A stretch of DNA of 64,000 nt from Phoebastria nigripes (lineage: Eukaryota; Chordata; Aves; Procellariiformes; Diomedeidae): NCBI GenBank assembly GCA_035582835.1, contig JAYKAV010002766.1:3134109-3198108 (forward strand), given 5' to 3'. Within the stretch, counting starts at the first letter, position 1. Each line of letters starts with the position of its first letter. Positions 1 through 16,130 of this stretch are shown here, piece by piece. Below the pieces are notes generated by a model. The model saw only the letters and a program-made list of their open reading frames with translations, did no database searches and was not told where the DNA came from. Position numbers and translations under genes: made by a program.

Positions 1-5167
<5,167 letters not shown>

Positions 5168-7134
5168 GGCAGATGCTGAGGGCAGCCAGGCATGTGAAAA
5201 GCTTGAGGGGCAGCATTTGTACTCTGTAGCTGCCATAGATGCCTTCTGAGGGCTCCTCCTCATTCCTTGGGAGTACCAGGCTCCAGCTGGAGGCTGGGTG
5301 TGCTGACAGCAAATTCTGGTCTAGATGTGACAGTGTGCCCCTCTTAAAGAGGCAGCCTAAGGTCCCATCTGCCCCAGAGAATGTTGAAGAGGCTCTGGGT
5401 GCTGAACAGAAGAGGCTGCAGCTTCAGAGCAGGATTTTTCCTTTGGGGTTGCATGGCGAGTCAGGCACACCCTAAATTCCTGCAGTTGTTAAGAACTGAA
5501 TGTGACCTTACTCCTCCCATTAGCTTCAGTTTTGAGATGGCTTAGTGTATTATCAGGCATAGGGAGGGAGGACTCTGGGGGGCTTGTGAAAGATAAGGGG
5601 GTACTACCTTTGCAGTGGTATGAGGCTTATTTGTGAAGACTGAAATGCATTGTCAAGGCTGTTCTTACTCTTAACTAAGCCTCTTTACTAAATCCTACCA
5701 TGCAGATCTGTGGAAAATGTTGGATTATAAATCTAGTATGAAGCTAGGTTTAGCTGACTTTAATTTGGTTTTATTGGTGCACTTCTTTAATGATGCTTTC
5801 CATACCCCTCCCACTTACGCTTACCTTCCTGAGATGAGGTAATTCTCCAATATGTACCATAAGTGCTTAGCAAGCCGCTCAGCTCCCAGAAATAAGAGGA
5901 GCTAGGAGTGCAATCCTTTCTCAGGATGAGAGGCCTGACACTGCTCCAAAGCTACATGCGAGTTGTGTGTTTGGCATTTGCTGAAAAATGCAGTTGTCAG
6001 AACACGTGGATGACCACGCTGTTGATGCTGCTCTAAAACATTGACCTTGGCTGGTAACCTGTCTTAGGCTATCTCTGTACAACACTGACAAGGAGGATTT
6101 ATGATGTTGTGCCTTTTGTCTTCAGACAGCAATAGTTTTGAGCATTCAGTAAAACAGCTGTAGTCATGTCTGGAGTGCTGCCAGTACTGTTCCTGAGGAT
6201 TCCTTAATATTTTTCTCTGTAAAGCTGTTGCTTCTTCTTCCTTCTTACTAATGTTTTCCGTCCCCTTCAGCTTCGTCAAACTATAGCAGCATCCAAAAAT
6301 ATAGCATAAGACTTATTTGGTAAGACTGTTCCCCTTTCATTCCCTCTTACTCTGTAAGATGTTTTTTACTGTAGATACTGTAACAGATTTTAAATATGCA
6401 AAACCAATTGCTGTAGTAATTGGTTCTGGTCCTGGAATTTCATTGTGCTTAGAATGCAAAGATGTTTCTTGCACTTGCAGGCCAGAAGCAGTTGATTTGT
6501 TGATACACATTGTATCTGTGTTTTTTGTTATGTTTATTAAATATGTCCCTCTTGTGGTTAAACCGAGGTTGTCGAGTGGCAAATTATGAAGGGGAGAGTG
6601 GAATACAGCTGTTTCTGAGAACCCTCTTCAGGAACGGTTCTGCCTCTTGCTGTTCTTCCCTCTGACTGTCCAAGGCATCACGCCTACCCAGACTGGCACC
6701 ATGTGCCATAAAAACCACAGGGACACAGAAACCTGTATACCTGGTTAATTATGATACATTACAAATTAGTAATGTTTCATGTTAGTAAGCAAAATGCTTC
6801 TTAATTTTAAGTAACCTGATACTTTGCATATTTGTAAATTACAGGAAAAATGGTTTTTAATGTTATTGTCCAGCAACTTGCTGCTTGATGCTGTTTTTAA
6901 CCAGTACTATTCTCGACTCAGCCATTGTGTTACTTGGCATGGTGGTTTTTGTTTTTCTGGTGGAATGCTAATATATGCTTCTTCTCTTGCAATCAGAAGA
7001 TTAACATTTTATACTCGCAAGCTGACATTTTACTGAACTTCCTGTATCATTATGCAGTATGTAGTTTATGTACTGAATGGAGGCAGCCGTGTGAAAGCCA
7101 TGGCAAAGTAAGAACTTGTGTTATATAAATAAAA
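5168..7134 (+). other. ZC3H12A: ZC3H12A 3' untranslated region
   Basis: From the TGA at 5165-5167 to the AATAAA at 7128-7133 there is no other coding exon I can recognise. The stretch becomes AT-rich after about 5.5 kb, as expected of a 3' UTR. Its length of about 2 kb is inferred from the first good polyadenylation signal followed by a GT-rich element. An earlier site cannot be excluded. Confidence 0.65.
7128..7133 (+). terminator. Polyadenylation signal AATAAA, ZC3H12A
   Basis: A canonical AATAAA in TTATATAAATAAAAACTG is followed within about 30 bases by a TCTCTGGTGGCTTTTT downstream element. It is the best 3' end for the plus-strand ZC3H12A transcript. Confidence 0.65.
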
Positions 7135-10100
7135 ACTGCTGAGTTGAATTATTTCATCTCTGGTGGCTTTTTGGAAGACCATTCAACATCTTGGCTGGCT
7201 TTCCAGGAAAGTCAGAGAAATTATCCTTCCTCCCTGGGGTTCCTCTGACAATCTTAGATCTCCATACGCAGTCTTAATGGCAGCAATGGTCTGATGGGTG
7301 GATATTGACAGGCTTGTTAAGTGATGCAGTGTGACAGGTCAAAAATCAAATAGCTCCAAATTGCTGTAGCAGATAAACAGTAAACACTGGACATGCTATT
7401 ATTTGGTATTACTGAAGTTAGCTCACTGCACAGGGGATGCACTGGCAGTCGAGGTGCAATGAGGCAGCACTGTGCTGGCATGTGGCTCTAACTCCAGTAT
7501 GAGAACCGCAGTGTTGTTGGATGTCTCAGGTGCTAAAGAATAGTACACTCCTAATAATTTTGGAATAAATAGTGCGGGCTGTGCTTCAGTTCTAATGGCC
7601 AGTTCCACAGTATGGTCAGGAAATAAATGCATGCTTTATCCAGTTATGTAGCACATCTGTGCCAGATGTTGAGCATGATAATACGCTAACTAACATGTCA
7701 AGACTTTGCTCTAAAGCTTTGTTATGAACTGGGAAGGAAATGCAGTAGGAATATCAATGCTCGCACTTCTGTGTAAGAATCTTCCCCTCCCACCTGCTAT
7801 ACTGAAGTACAGCATGTTCTTATCTGACTCATTAAATAACTTTATGGTCTTTATTCAAATTTGTGCTCTTAATTTAATACAGAGCAATGGCTATTTCTAG
7901 TTAATCAAAAACAAGGAAAGCAGGTGCTCCTGGAGATAGTGCTTTGTTTCAGAAAACAAATCTGAAATCTGAACCTCACAGTCTGAAAGGTCATTTACTG
8001 GCTGTGGGAGAGGAACCCTCCTGAGAATGTCATCTGTAGTGACAGTAAGCTTGTATGGCTCTGTACATGTATGATGGCTAGTGACTTGGGAGGGGGAAAT
8101 TAAGTGGTATGTCATAGATTTGATCAGACCTTTTAACCAGGTGAAGACTTTTCTGCTGTTTGTAGTGGGGTCTGTAGTTGAAAAATGCTGCAGGATTTTA
8201 AGGCTGGTCGTCCAGTAAAATACCTTAATAGATAATTTTAGTTTAGCAGGATGTGTAGATGGGGGTGGGGGGGAATGTTTATTTCTGTCAAAGCTGGACT
8301 GATACAACTAAAGGAATCGGTGCAGAAGCACAGAGGTTCATTACCATAACGGGGAAGGGAAGAGCTGGTGGCGACTTAATTTGGTTATGATGTTAACTTT
8401 CCTATTGCAGTGACAGTCCTGGTGGCACACAGAGCAATTTAGGAGGGTCAGTCCCTAGCATAAATCTGGTCAAAACTATTCCCACAAACTGCTGCTGTGT
8501 GTGCTGCCATGCCACCCAGAAAACCCAGCGGAAATCCAGCCGCTGTTTTTCTGAATTCTCTCATCCTCTCACGCAAGGCTTCTGCCCACGCCTCCTGCCC
8601 CTGGAGCATCCTGTGTGTTTGAGCGTAAGTACCGCTTTCTCATGTGCCCTGCATCCTGGTGGGCCTGCTCACTGTGCTGCTCGGGAAATGTGGGGAATGC
8701 TGATCAGAACTGTCACTGCTGCATATTTTNCCCCCCCCGCACAAGCGTCCGCACTGAGTCAGAGGAGCTGCCTATCTGCACAGTGCGGGCTGCCGCGCTC
8801 GGGCAGGCTCTCGCTGTGCTGTTATTGTGGAATTTTCAAGANGCATCTTGTGGCTTACCGCTTCCTTGGGGCACATCGGCAGGGAGGACCTGTCATGACT
8901 GCTGTGTGTTTGCATTGTGTTTCTTACCCATCTAAAATAGGCTAGATCTTCTTGTCAGCTTACTGATCTATTAGAGTTAAGGAGGTCACGCACAGGCACC
9001 CTGTTGAAAGTTTCCTGTACTGCAGTGGGGTTGCCCTGCCTTCATCCTGTTGGCCTTGTGCAGTTGGTAAAGCCTTGTGCTGAGCCCCGCAGGAGACTGG
9101 CTCCTCTCTGAGCAGCTTTTCCTACCCTGACAGGGTGAGGAATCGCTGCTGTTCTCCTTGAAAGGGGGAGCTCCCAGGCTGAGCTGGAGAATGTGCAGAA
9201 GGCTCCTGAAAAGTGTCAGGGCGCAGCCATGGGAAAGAAAAGGAGAATTGCTGAGATGACCCAAGGCAGTTTCTGTTGGACAGTGGGGCCAAGGGGAGCT
9301 GGCTAGAATGGCTGTGAGCTCTGCAAAACAAGTCTGGTGAGCCCATCCATCGCTAGCTCTTTCCTTCTAAATCAAGTGTGCTGTCCTTCACCCTCCAGCG
9401 GTGGTCAAGTCATTCTCACTTGTCATCTGTGTGGTTTCCTGCTCGAGCCAGGTGCTGGCTCTCAGCAGGAGGGGATCACTGTGGCTGCATCCTTCTCAAA
9501 AGCACAAGGCAGTGTAAAGGGAACCAAGGAGGGTGGGTTGGGGTAGGAAAAACTCTTTTGATGTGAAAGTGAGGAGGCTGAGTGGGGGTGCTTGCAAAGA
9601 GGAATGAGGGGTCCACCAGTGTGTTTCAGGGGTAGAGGAGAGTCTCCTCTTTGCCTTCCCAGTTGTGCTAGAAATAGTTGGAAAAGGTAATAAGTATCAT
9701 CCACTGCACAACAAAAGGATGAACAGGCAGGGGAAGAGCCCTCCTTCAGAAGTCAGTGCTGCAGGATATCTTGACTTTGTTTTGTTTGTGGTTTTTTTGG
9801 TTTTGTTTTTTTTTTTAATCAATATTCAAAAGAGGGAAGGAAGAAATGGGAAGCTGTGCTGTGGCAGAGGTCAGGGTAGAGACTGCGGGATTCTCGTCTC
9901 TCCTTCCCCTGTGCCGGGTGGTGACCCAGGAAGGGCCCTGGGCGGTGGACGCAGCCCCCTGCTCCCAGCCCAGCGGGGTTCAGGCACCCGGTGTCTGCGG
10001 GGCCACAGCCAGCTCTCCAGGGTTTGTTCGCCTCTCCCCTGCGCCAGCTGCCTTGTGCCCTTCTTGCTCGCTGAACTTTTGTTTGAACCCATCTGGTTCC

Positions 10101-13100
10101 CTCCCGTCGGGGGATTTCCAGGATGTGGCTAGCTCAACTCAACATTTTAGGGCGTTTCCAGAGGCAGGAATCTGACCCCAGGCTCCTGTACGGGCCGTGG
10201 GAAAGGGGCTGCTATGTAATGGAAGCACACATGTGTGCGGTGTCACGTGGGGGCTGCGGCAATACCATCCGTCTGGGGCAGGCCACCTTACAAGGAAGCA
10301 GGTTCAGCATCAAACCGCTGTTTTCACCCAACTCTGAGGCTGCAGGGCTGTTCCTCTCCCTGCAGATAGGAAGAGGTCAAGGTGTCCCAAGCATGGCAGC
10401 AGCTCTGCACTGTGTGTTTCAGAGGCGTTTTGGGGTACAGTCTTGCTGTAAGACAGAAACGCAGGAAGCAAGTAACTCCACAGAGTAAATGTTGCACCAA
10501 AGCGAACAGAAAGGTGCAACGGCTGGCGAGGGTCTGGGTCCTGCCAGAGGGAAGGAAAGCAGGCAGAGGCAGGGAGGCTGGCGGTGTGCTGGGGATGGCA
10601 GAGTGCTGCCTGTGCAGGTACCTGTCAGAGCTCACCCTCCAGCCATGCATTTTTCAGTTCACCTGTCACCAGCCTTCCTCGGTGCCTTGGGGTTTAGGCC
10701 CTGAACACCCCTGTGCTCCCTAAGGCCAGGGTTTGCCCGTGGAAAGCTTTCTCTTAAGGAGTTGCACGAGAAGTGCTTTCTTGCTGTCTCAGTTTCTCCT
10801 TGAGCAGACTGCCCCGAGCAAAGCTAAACCCCTTCCTGCAGCGATTGGGGTGACAGCAGCCAGCTCAGCCTCCTGGCGAAGCCACGAGCGAGAAGCAGCC
10901 CTGAGCTTCCCTGTGGCCCAGCGTGCCTCCCCCGCGCCCCCAAGGCCTGCATTGCACAAATGTTTTGGAGTTAATACAGCGTCTGGTTGAGCAATAGGTC
11001 AGGAGGATCTGCACGGCGTGTTGGCCCGGGGGAAAGGTTTCCGCAGCCTGCAAGGCAGCATTTGCCTCACTCGGAGGCTGTGTGGTGAGAGTGCTGCAGT
11101 GGGGGCTGCCCACCCGCGGGGGGCTGCTCCAGTGGCAAGGAAATGTTGGTGAATGTAGCTAATACTGCTTGGTTTTACCATCCACCTCCTGAACCCTGTC
11201 CACGGCAGAGTCGCGGAGCTGCTGGCAGAGTGGGGCTGGCAGGGGATTTCCGGCACAGCCCTGTGGATTGCCTCCGGAGAGCTGAGCTGTGGCTGCAGCA
11301 GGGCTGGGACCTTGTCGCATCCCTGTAAAGCTGCTGTCTGACACCGCCGGTGCTCCTGAGGTGTTTCTGTGTGGATGCTGCTGTGATCCCTGCGGGAGAG
11401 GGGATGGCTAATTTGGGGCTGGGGTTTTGCTGCAGCAGGAGTGGCTCGTTTGCAGGACCCGATTTATTTTGGTATTTCTAAGAAGCGTGGGGCTGTCCCA
11501 CCTCAGACACTGTGCAGGAGCCAGCTAGGTGCGGGATGAGTCAGGCTGCTGTTACTTGCATTGCATCGGTGCCCTGACGGTGCGGGGTGTTGCATGGGCA
11601 TGTTGGGCGGAATGATCCCTGCTCGTAGGAGCCTGTCGCCAGTCCCTGCACCCAGCCAGCTCCCTGGGGGGGGGGCATGGAGGCTTCAGTCAGGGCTGTG
11701 GGGATGGTTTCCATGTGCTCTCCAGGGCCCTGGGGACAGCAGCAGGCCCAGAGTCATGGCAGCTGTTCCACAGCATTGCAGAGTTAATTCCCAAGCAGCA
11801 TCAGACAAGTCTGCCTGGTGCTGGCAATAAAACCAGAATGAAAGCATTCCCATAAAAGCCTTAGTGCTGGAGGCCAGTTCTCAGGGCTGCAGGACTGCAA
11901 GGAGCAGGGTCACTGGCTCACCCTCAGCTGTGTTCCATGGGGGGGCTCTTTGCACTCACCCCAAGTGAAACTGCAGCCCAGGGCGAGCCCCAGCTGGAGA
12001 GAAGGCAGGAGAAACTGGAGTTTCCTCTGGCCTGTCCCAGAGGAAGGTGCCTGCCAGCGTGGTGGATCAGGGCATTTGCCCTGCTTGGGAAGCAGGGAGC
12101 CGGTTATGGGCACAAGTTCAGCAGTTTGTTCCTCGCCTAATGCACAGGCTGGGGGCTTGGTGCACGTGCATGGTGGCATCATGGGGCTCCCAGCGCGCTG
12201 TGCCTCTAGGTCGTGACAGCAGTGCCAGCAGGAGCCTTGTGCTGCCTGTGGCAGAGGGCAGATGCCCCTATATTAGTGGCTGCCTTGTCTCAGGGGCAGC
12301 TGCAGCTTCTGCAATAGGCCATTTGCCAGCAAGTAGCTTCATGCCCCCTTTACCTGCTATTTGTTGGGAGTTATTAAGTGCCAGACACTTGTGGGGTCAC
12401 CGCTGCCAAGGGTGTAGGCAGCTGACGGTGGCAGACAGTGCAGTGCCAGGGCCTGCAGGGAAGGGCTGTGCACACAGGGCTGGCGAGACATGTTCTGAGC
12501 AGTGGGGACAGCACTGAAAAGAGTTTGCCCATCTCTTGGCAAGGAGCGGCTGGTTTGCATAGCCGCCTTGCAAGGCAGGATTATCCCCCAGGCGGGAAGT
12601 GCTGCTGCCACATGCTCCCCTCAGCAGCACAGTTCACGTTTGCAATGAACACTTCCCTGACTGAATCACCTCTGCAGCACACACTGCTCTGGGCCAGGCC
12701 CTCAGCTGCCACAGGGTGGGGACCAGTCCCCTCTCTGCTTCAGCAAGAGCTCATCTTGGCCCCCCCTCCCAAAGAGCTGCGGGACTGGGGTCTTTGCAGC
12801 ATGGTGGTGGCACAGCCATCCCAGCCTGTGAGTGGAAAGACCAAGCAAACACAACCAAGTGGAAAGTGGCCACCTGTATTTTGCAGCAGCAGAGCAGCGG
12901 CTAGCAGTCCCAGGGGAGTCCACGGCAGGGTGGGAGCAGCATGCAGCCCCCTGAGCCAGGACCAGGGCTTGGGCACAGGGTGGCCCTTCACCCCTGTGCC
13001 TTGTGCAGGAGCCTGANGCTGATCCTGCCAGCTGTGGGGACCTGTGGCCATGCTAGCTCTGCCCTCCTCCAGCCCCCTGGACGCTTCCTCTCCCTTGGCT

Positions 13101-14427
13101 GGGCTGGGGGCTGACCAACCCAACACAGTCCTTTGGAGGGGGCAGAGGTGGATTTCCTCAGGTGTGCCCTATGCGATCGGTGCAGCTCTGCGCCTGCTCC
13201 ACTCAGGGCTGGCACTCCCGTGGCACAGCATCCCTGGCTGAGCCATTCTCCAGGGACGGGGCTCCGAGTGCTGTCGCAAGGAGCCGGCTGAGCATTGCAA
13301 CGTGTGTGGAGCAGCTGACAGAGGGGACTTATCTGGCCAATGAGGAAGTAAATGGGGCAGTACTTGGGTTTTGCAATCCAGCCGTGGCCCCAGTGTCTCC
13401 AGCTTGTGCAAGGTGACTGAGAGCTGGCAGTGACCTTACTCCTCGCTCCTGGAAGCTCCCAACAAGTTGCAATGGATCAGGAAGATGCTCCTTGCTGGCC
13501 TCCTGAAACAACCTGCGCCCAGGGCGCAGTCAGCCCTGGGAGGGGCCCTGGGCAGGGGGCGGCTGTGACCTGCCCTGGGCAGCGCAGGAGGCAGCGGCTT
13601 GCCCAGAGCTGCCTCCCGGCTGGTTCCTGCTTCTGGGAAATGGCTGCAGTTCTGCTGAATGGGCAGGGCAGGGCTGGGCAGGATGGGGCAGGGCCCGGCT
13701 GGCACTGAGGGATGGAGACACATACAGGGACAGAAGAATGCAACCGGGACTGCGCTGTCCTGGCCTGTGTCCTGCGGTGCCTGGGCAGGGAGGGACATGC
13801 GGCTCCTTCCTTTCTCGCCAACATCCTGCTTACACCTTCACTTACATTTTCTGCCTGTCATGGAGCTGCTGGCCCAAAAGGCTGCCTGGGCACGGGGCTG
13901 GCTGCCAGGGTGGCTCCATCCACCGGCGTCCTTTAACAGAGCAAAAGGGCAAGAGGGGAAGCAATGGCCAGAGCTCTGCTGGGTGCAGGAGTGCCCAGCT
14001 GGGCTCCTGGTGGTGACTGGTCACTGGTGCAGAGGACTGGGAGCCATGCAGGGGCTAGTGGGGCGGCTCAGGGGGGCAGCAGACCCCGGCATCTGCTCCA
14101 TGTGGGCCCAGGGCCAGGAGCTGCCCCCATGGAGCCCCAGCACTGCTGTTGCTTCCTCCTGCCAGGTCCAGCCAGGGCTGGGCCACCTGCCCCTGGGGTT
14201 GGGGAGCCAGCACCCCAACCCTTCCCCAGTACCCTCTCCTCCCAAGTACCTCCCAGGGCAGCCCAGTGCCCACCAGTGCTGCCCAGTGCCCAGGTGGGAG
14301 CTGGTGGGTTCCCCATGCTGCTCACTGGCAGAGCTCAGCATGTTGCCCAATCCCAGGTCTGGCTGCCGGTGGCAGGTCCCCCCTCCCTGACCACTGGCCC
14401 CCCGTCCCCCAGGTCCCCAGCTGCTAC
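7135..14427. other. Intergenic region with a sharp AT-to-GC composition change near 8.4 kb
   Basis: No recognisable exon was found. About 7135-8400 is AT-rich and ordinary. From about 8.4 kb the sequence becomes GC-rich with many overlapping open frames on both strands, which is expected by chance at that composition. None reads as a known domain. Single ambiguous bases stand at 8730, 8842 and 13017, next to C-runs or other GC-rich sequence. The GC-rich block continues into the candidate gene at 14.4-16.1 kb. Confidence 0.6.
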
Positions 14428-16130
14428 CTGCTGGGCTCTCTCCCTCGCTCCCACTGGCACTTAGGTCCTCCGCTTCCCCTGGCAGCTCGGGGCTGTCGCC
14501 GCTGTCCCACCGCCACGGGCGTTCCTGCAGCTGGGATGGGGCGTGAGGGTCCGGGGTACCAGAGGGAACCGAGGGGGCTGGGGGCCCCACGGGCGACTCA
14601 CCCGCTGGCGCAGGCCTTGCTGCTCCTGCAGCAGCTCCAGGAATCGGCTGCTCCACAGCAGCTTCTCGGCACCCAGCTCGGTGCAGAGGAAGCGGACGTC
14701 AGCCTCCAGCGCCTCCAGCCTCCCCAGCACAGCCTCGCTGGCATCGCCTCGCCACTGCCNCTCCGCCACTGCCCTGGCACCACAGCTCTGCTCCCGCCAG
14801 CGCCCCACAACACCCACCCTGCCTGGCCTCTGCACCAGGGACACCCCTGCCTGCCCGCACCGCCATGCCGGGGACCCACCTGCCTGCCCTGACTCCAGTG
14901 CAGAAGTGGAGCCCCTGTCCTCCTCCTCACTCCCCTCACTGCCACTTTCCAGCCTCATCCGCAGTGCTGTGCCAAGCTGAAAGCCACCACAGACAGCAGG
15001 GACTGACACATACATGGGCAGCCGAGCCTGGATGGCCCCTGGCACCAACCCTGACTGGGCCATGCCATGCCCTGGGGACCTACAGCCCCGCTGGCACTGC
15101 AGGGCCATCCAACAGACCGCATCACCGGGCTCCTGTGGGTTGGAGCTTTCCACAGCCCCTACAGCGTCAGGGCACATTGGGGGAGTTACCTCCTCGGTGA
15201 CCTGGAAGGCGCCGTCCCAGCAGCTCTTGTAGCAGATCAGCAGGTACTGGGGGAGAGGATGGCAGCCACATGGTGAGAGCGGCGGGCTCAAACCCACCCC
15301 GGGGAGCGCAGAGCCCGGAGCAATGTCCCCAGGGCTCTTGGTGGGCAGAACCATACAGTGCCTTGAGCCAAGAGCCAGCCCCACAGGATGAGGGTCCTGA
15401 TCCCTCAGTCATGCTGCTGGATGGGGTGGTGACCCCCCCCCACAGCTGCCCTGGCCACACCAAACCACAGCCCCCGGCGCCACCGGTACAGAGACGGAGC
15501 CATGGCAGCACCCCCACACTCCATGCCCCGGCCCCTGGGTCTGGACATGCGCCACTTTTGGAACCGTCACAAATGCATGAAGGCCCTTGGGGAAGGGGCC
15601 CTGAGGTACCGACCCACACCAGCCTCCAGAGCCACCGCAGCCCCTGGAGCGCCGTCCCGGAGAGCAACAGGAGCCACCAGCACCCGGCGCGCAGGAGCTG
15701 TCTCCACCTCGGCACCGGTGGGCCGCACTGCCTGCCCATGGGGACCCTGCGGACCAGGAGATGGAGAGGTGATGTGCCCATGCCCCCGGGAGCTGCTGCC
15801 TCACTCACCCGCCACGCTCTGCGCGTCAGAGAGACGCGGGGTGCACCACCGCACGCCAGCATCCAGCCCGGCTCGCTGAGTGCCAGGCTAAAGAAAGGGA
15901 GGGTGAGAATGTGCAGGGCCAGATCCCAGCACGCAGGACACGTGCTCAGCAGGGACACCTGCTCCCCCTCCCCGGTTCTGCCCCCTTACCCAGAGATGCA
16001 CCACTCGTGGACCCCTCCCCGATGCGGCCGGGGCGGCTGCTGCCCCTCCTACCTGGTGTCAGCTCTCGGCTGCTGCTCAGCTGCTTGCTTGGGCTCGATA
16101 AACTCCTGCCTAATCCTCTTGGTGACGAGG
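14428..16130 (-). CDS. Unrecognised multi-exon gene, putative acidic coiled-coil protein
   Basis: I do not recognise this protein. Six candidate exons on the minus strand have good GT/AG sites and compatible phases: 16053-16130, 15809-15887, 15190-15246, 14880-14976, 14602-14768 and 14428-14524. Joined, they read without a stop. Exon 1 is basic and helical (RIRQEFIEPKQAAEQQ). Exon 3 gives YLLICYKSCWDGAFQVTEE. Exon 4 is acidic (SGSEGSEEEDRGS). Exon 5 is a leucine-rich probable coiled coil (LEALEADVRFLCTELGAE, then LLWSSRFLELLQEQQ). Exon 6 is acidic and serine-rich. The start codon and the true 3' end were not found; reading past the donor at 14428 stays open to 14021. One ambiguous base at 14760 lies in exon 5. 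The gene sits head-to-tail with MEAF6, between ZC3H12A and MEAF6, where I recall no gene in human. Exon 2 is the weakest. Confidence 0.5.

Noticed and set aside
13659..14390. Plus-strand open frame of 243 codons and its overlapping neighbours
   Set aside because: GC-rich sequence keeps all frames open. The peptide is Pro/Gly/Trp-rich with no family resemblance and no splice logic, and it is antisense to the better-supported exons.
15190..15246. Alternative frame PADLLQELLGRRLPGHRG of the same exon
   Set aside because: It looks helical, but continuing into the next exon in that phase hits a stop within 14 codons; the frame giving YLLICYKSCWDGAF stays open.
15610..15746. An extra exon in the cryptic gene, with acceptor GTCCGCAG, reading GPHGQAVRPTGAEVETAP onward
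   Set aside because: Its likely donors leave phases that do not fit the next exon at 15246 (they give an immediate stop), while exon 15809-15887 joins 15190-15246 directly in frame.
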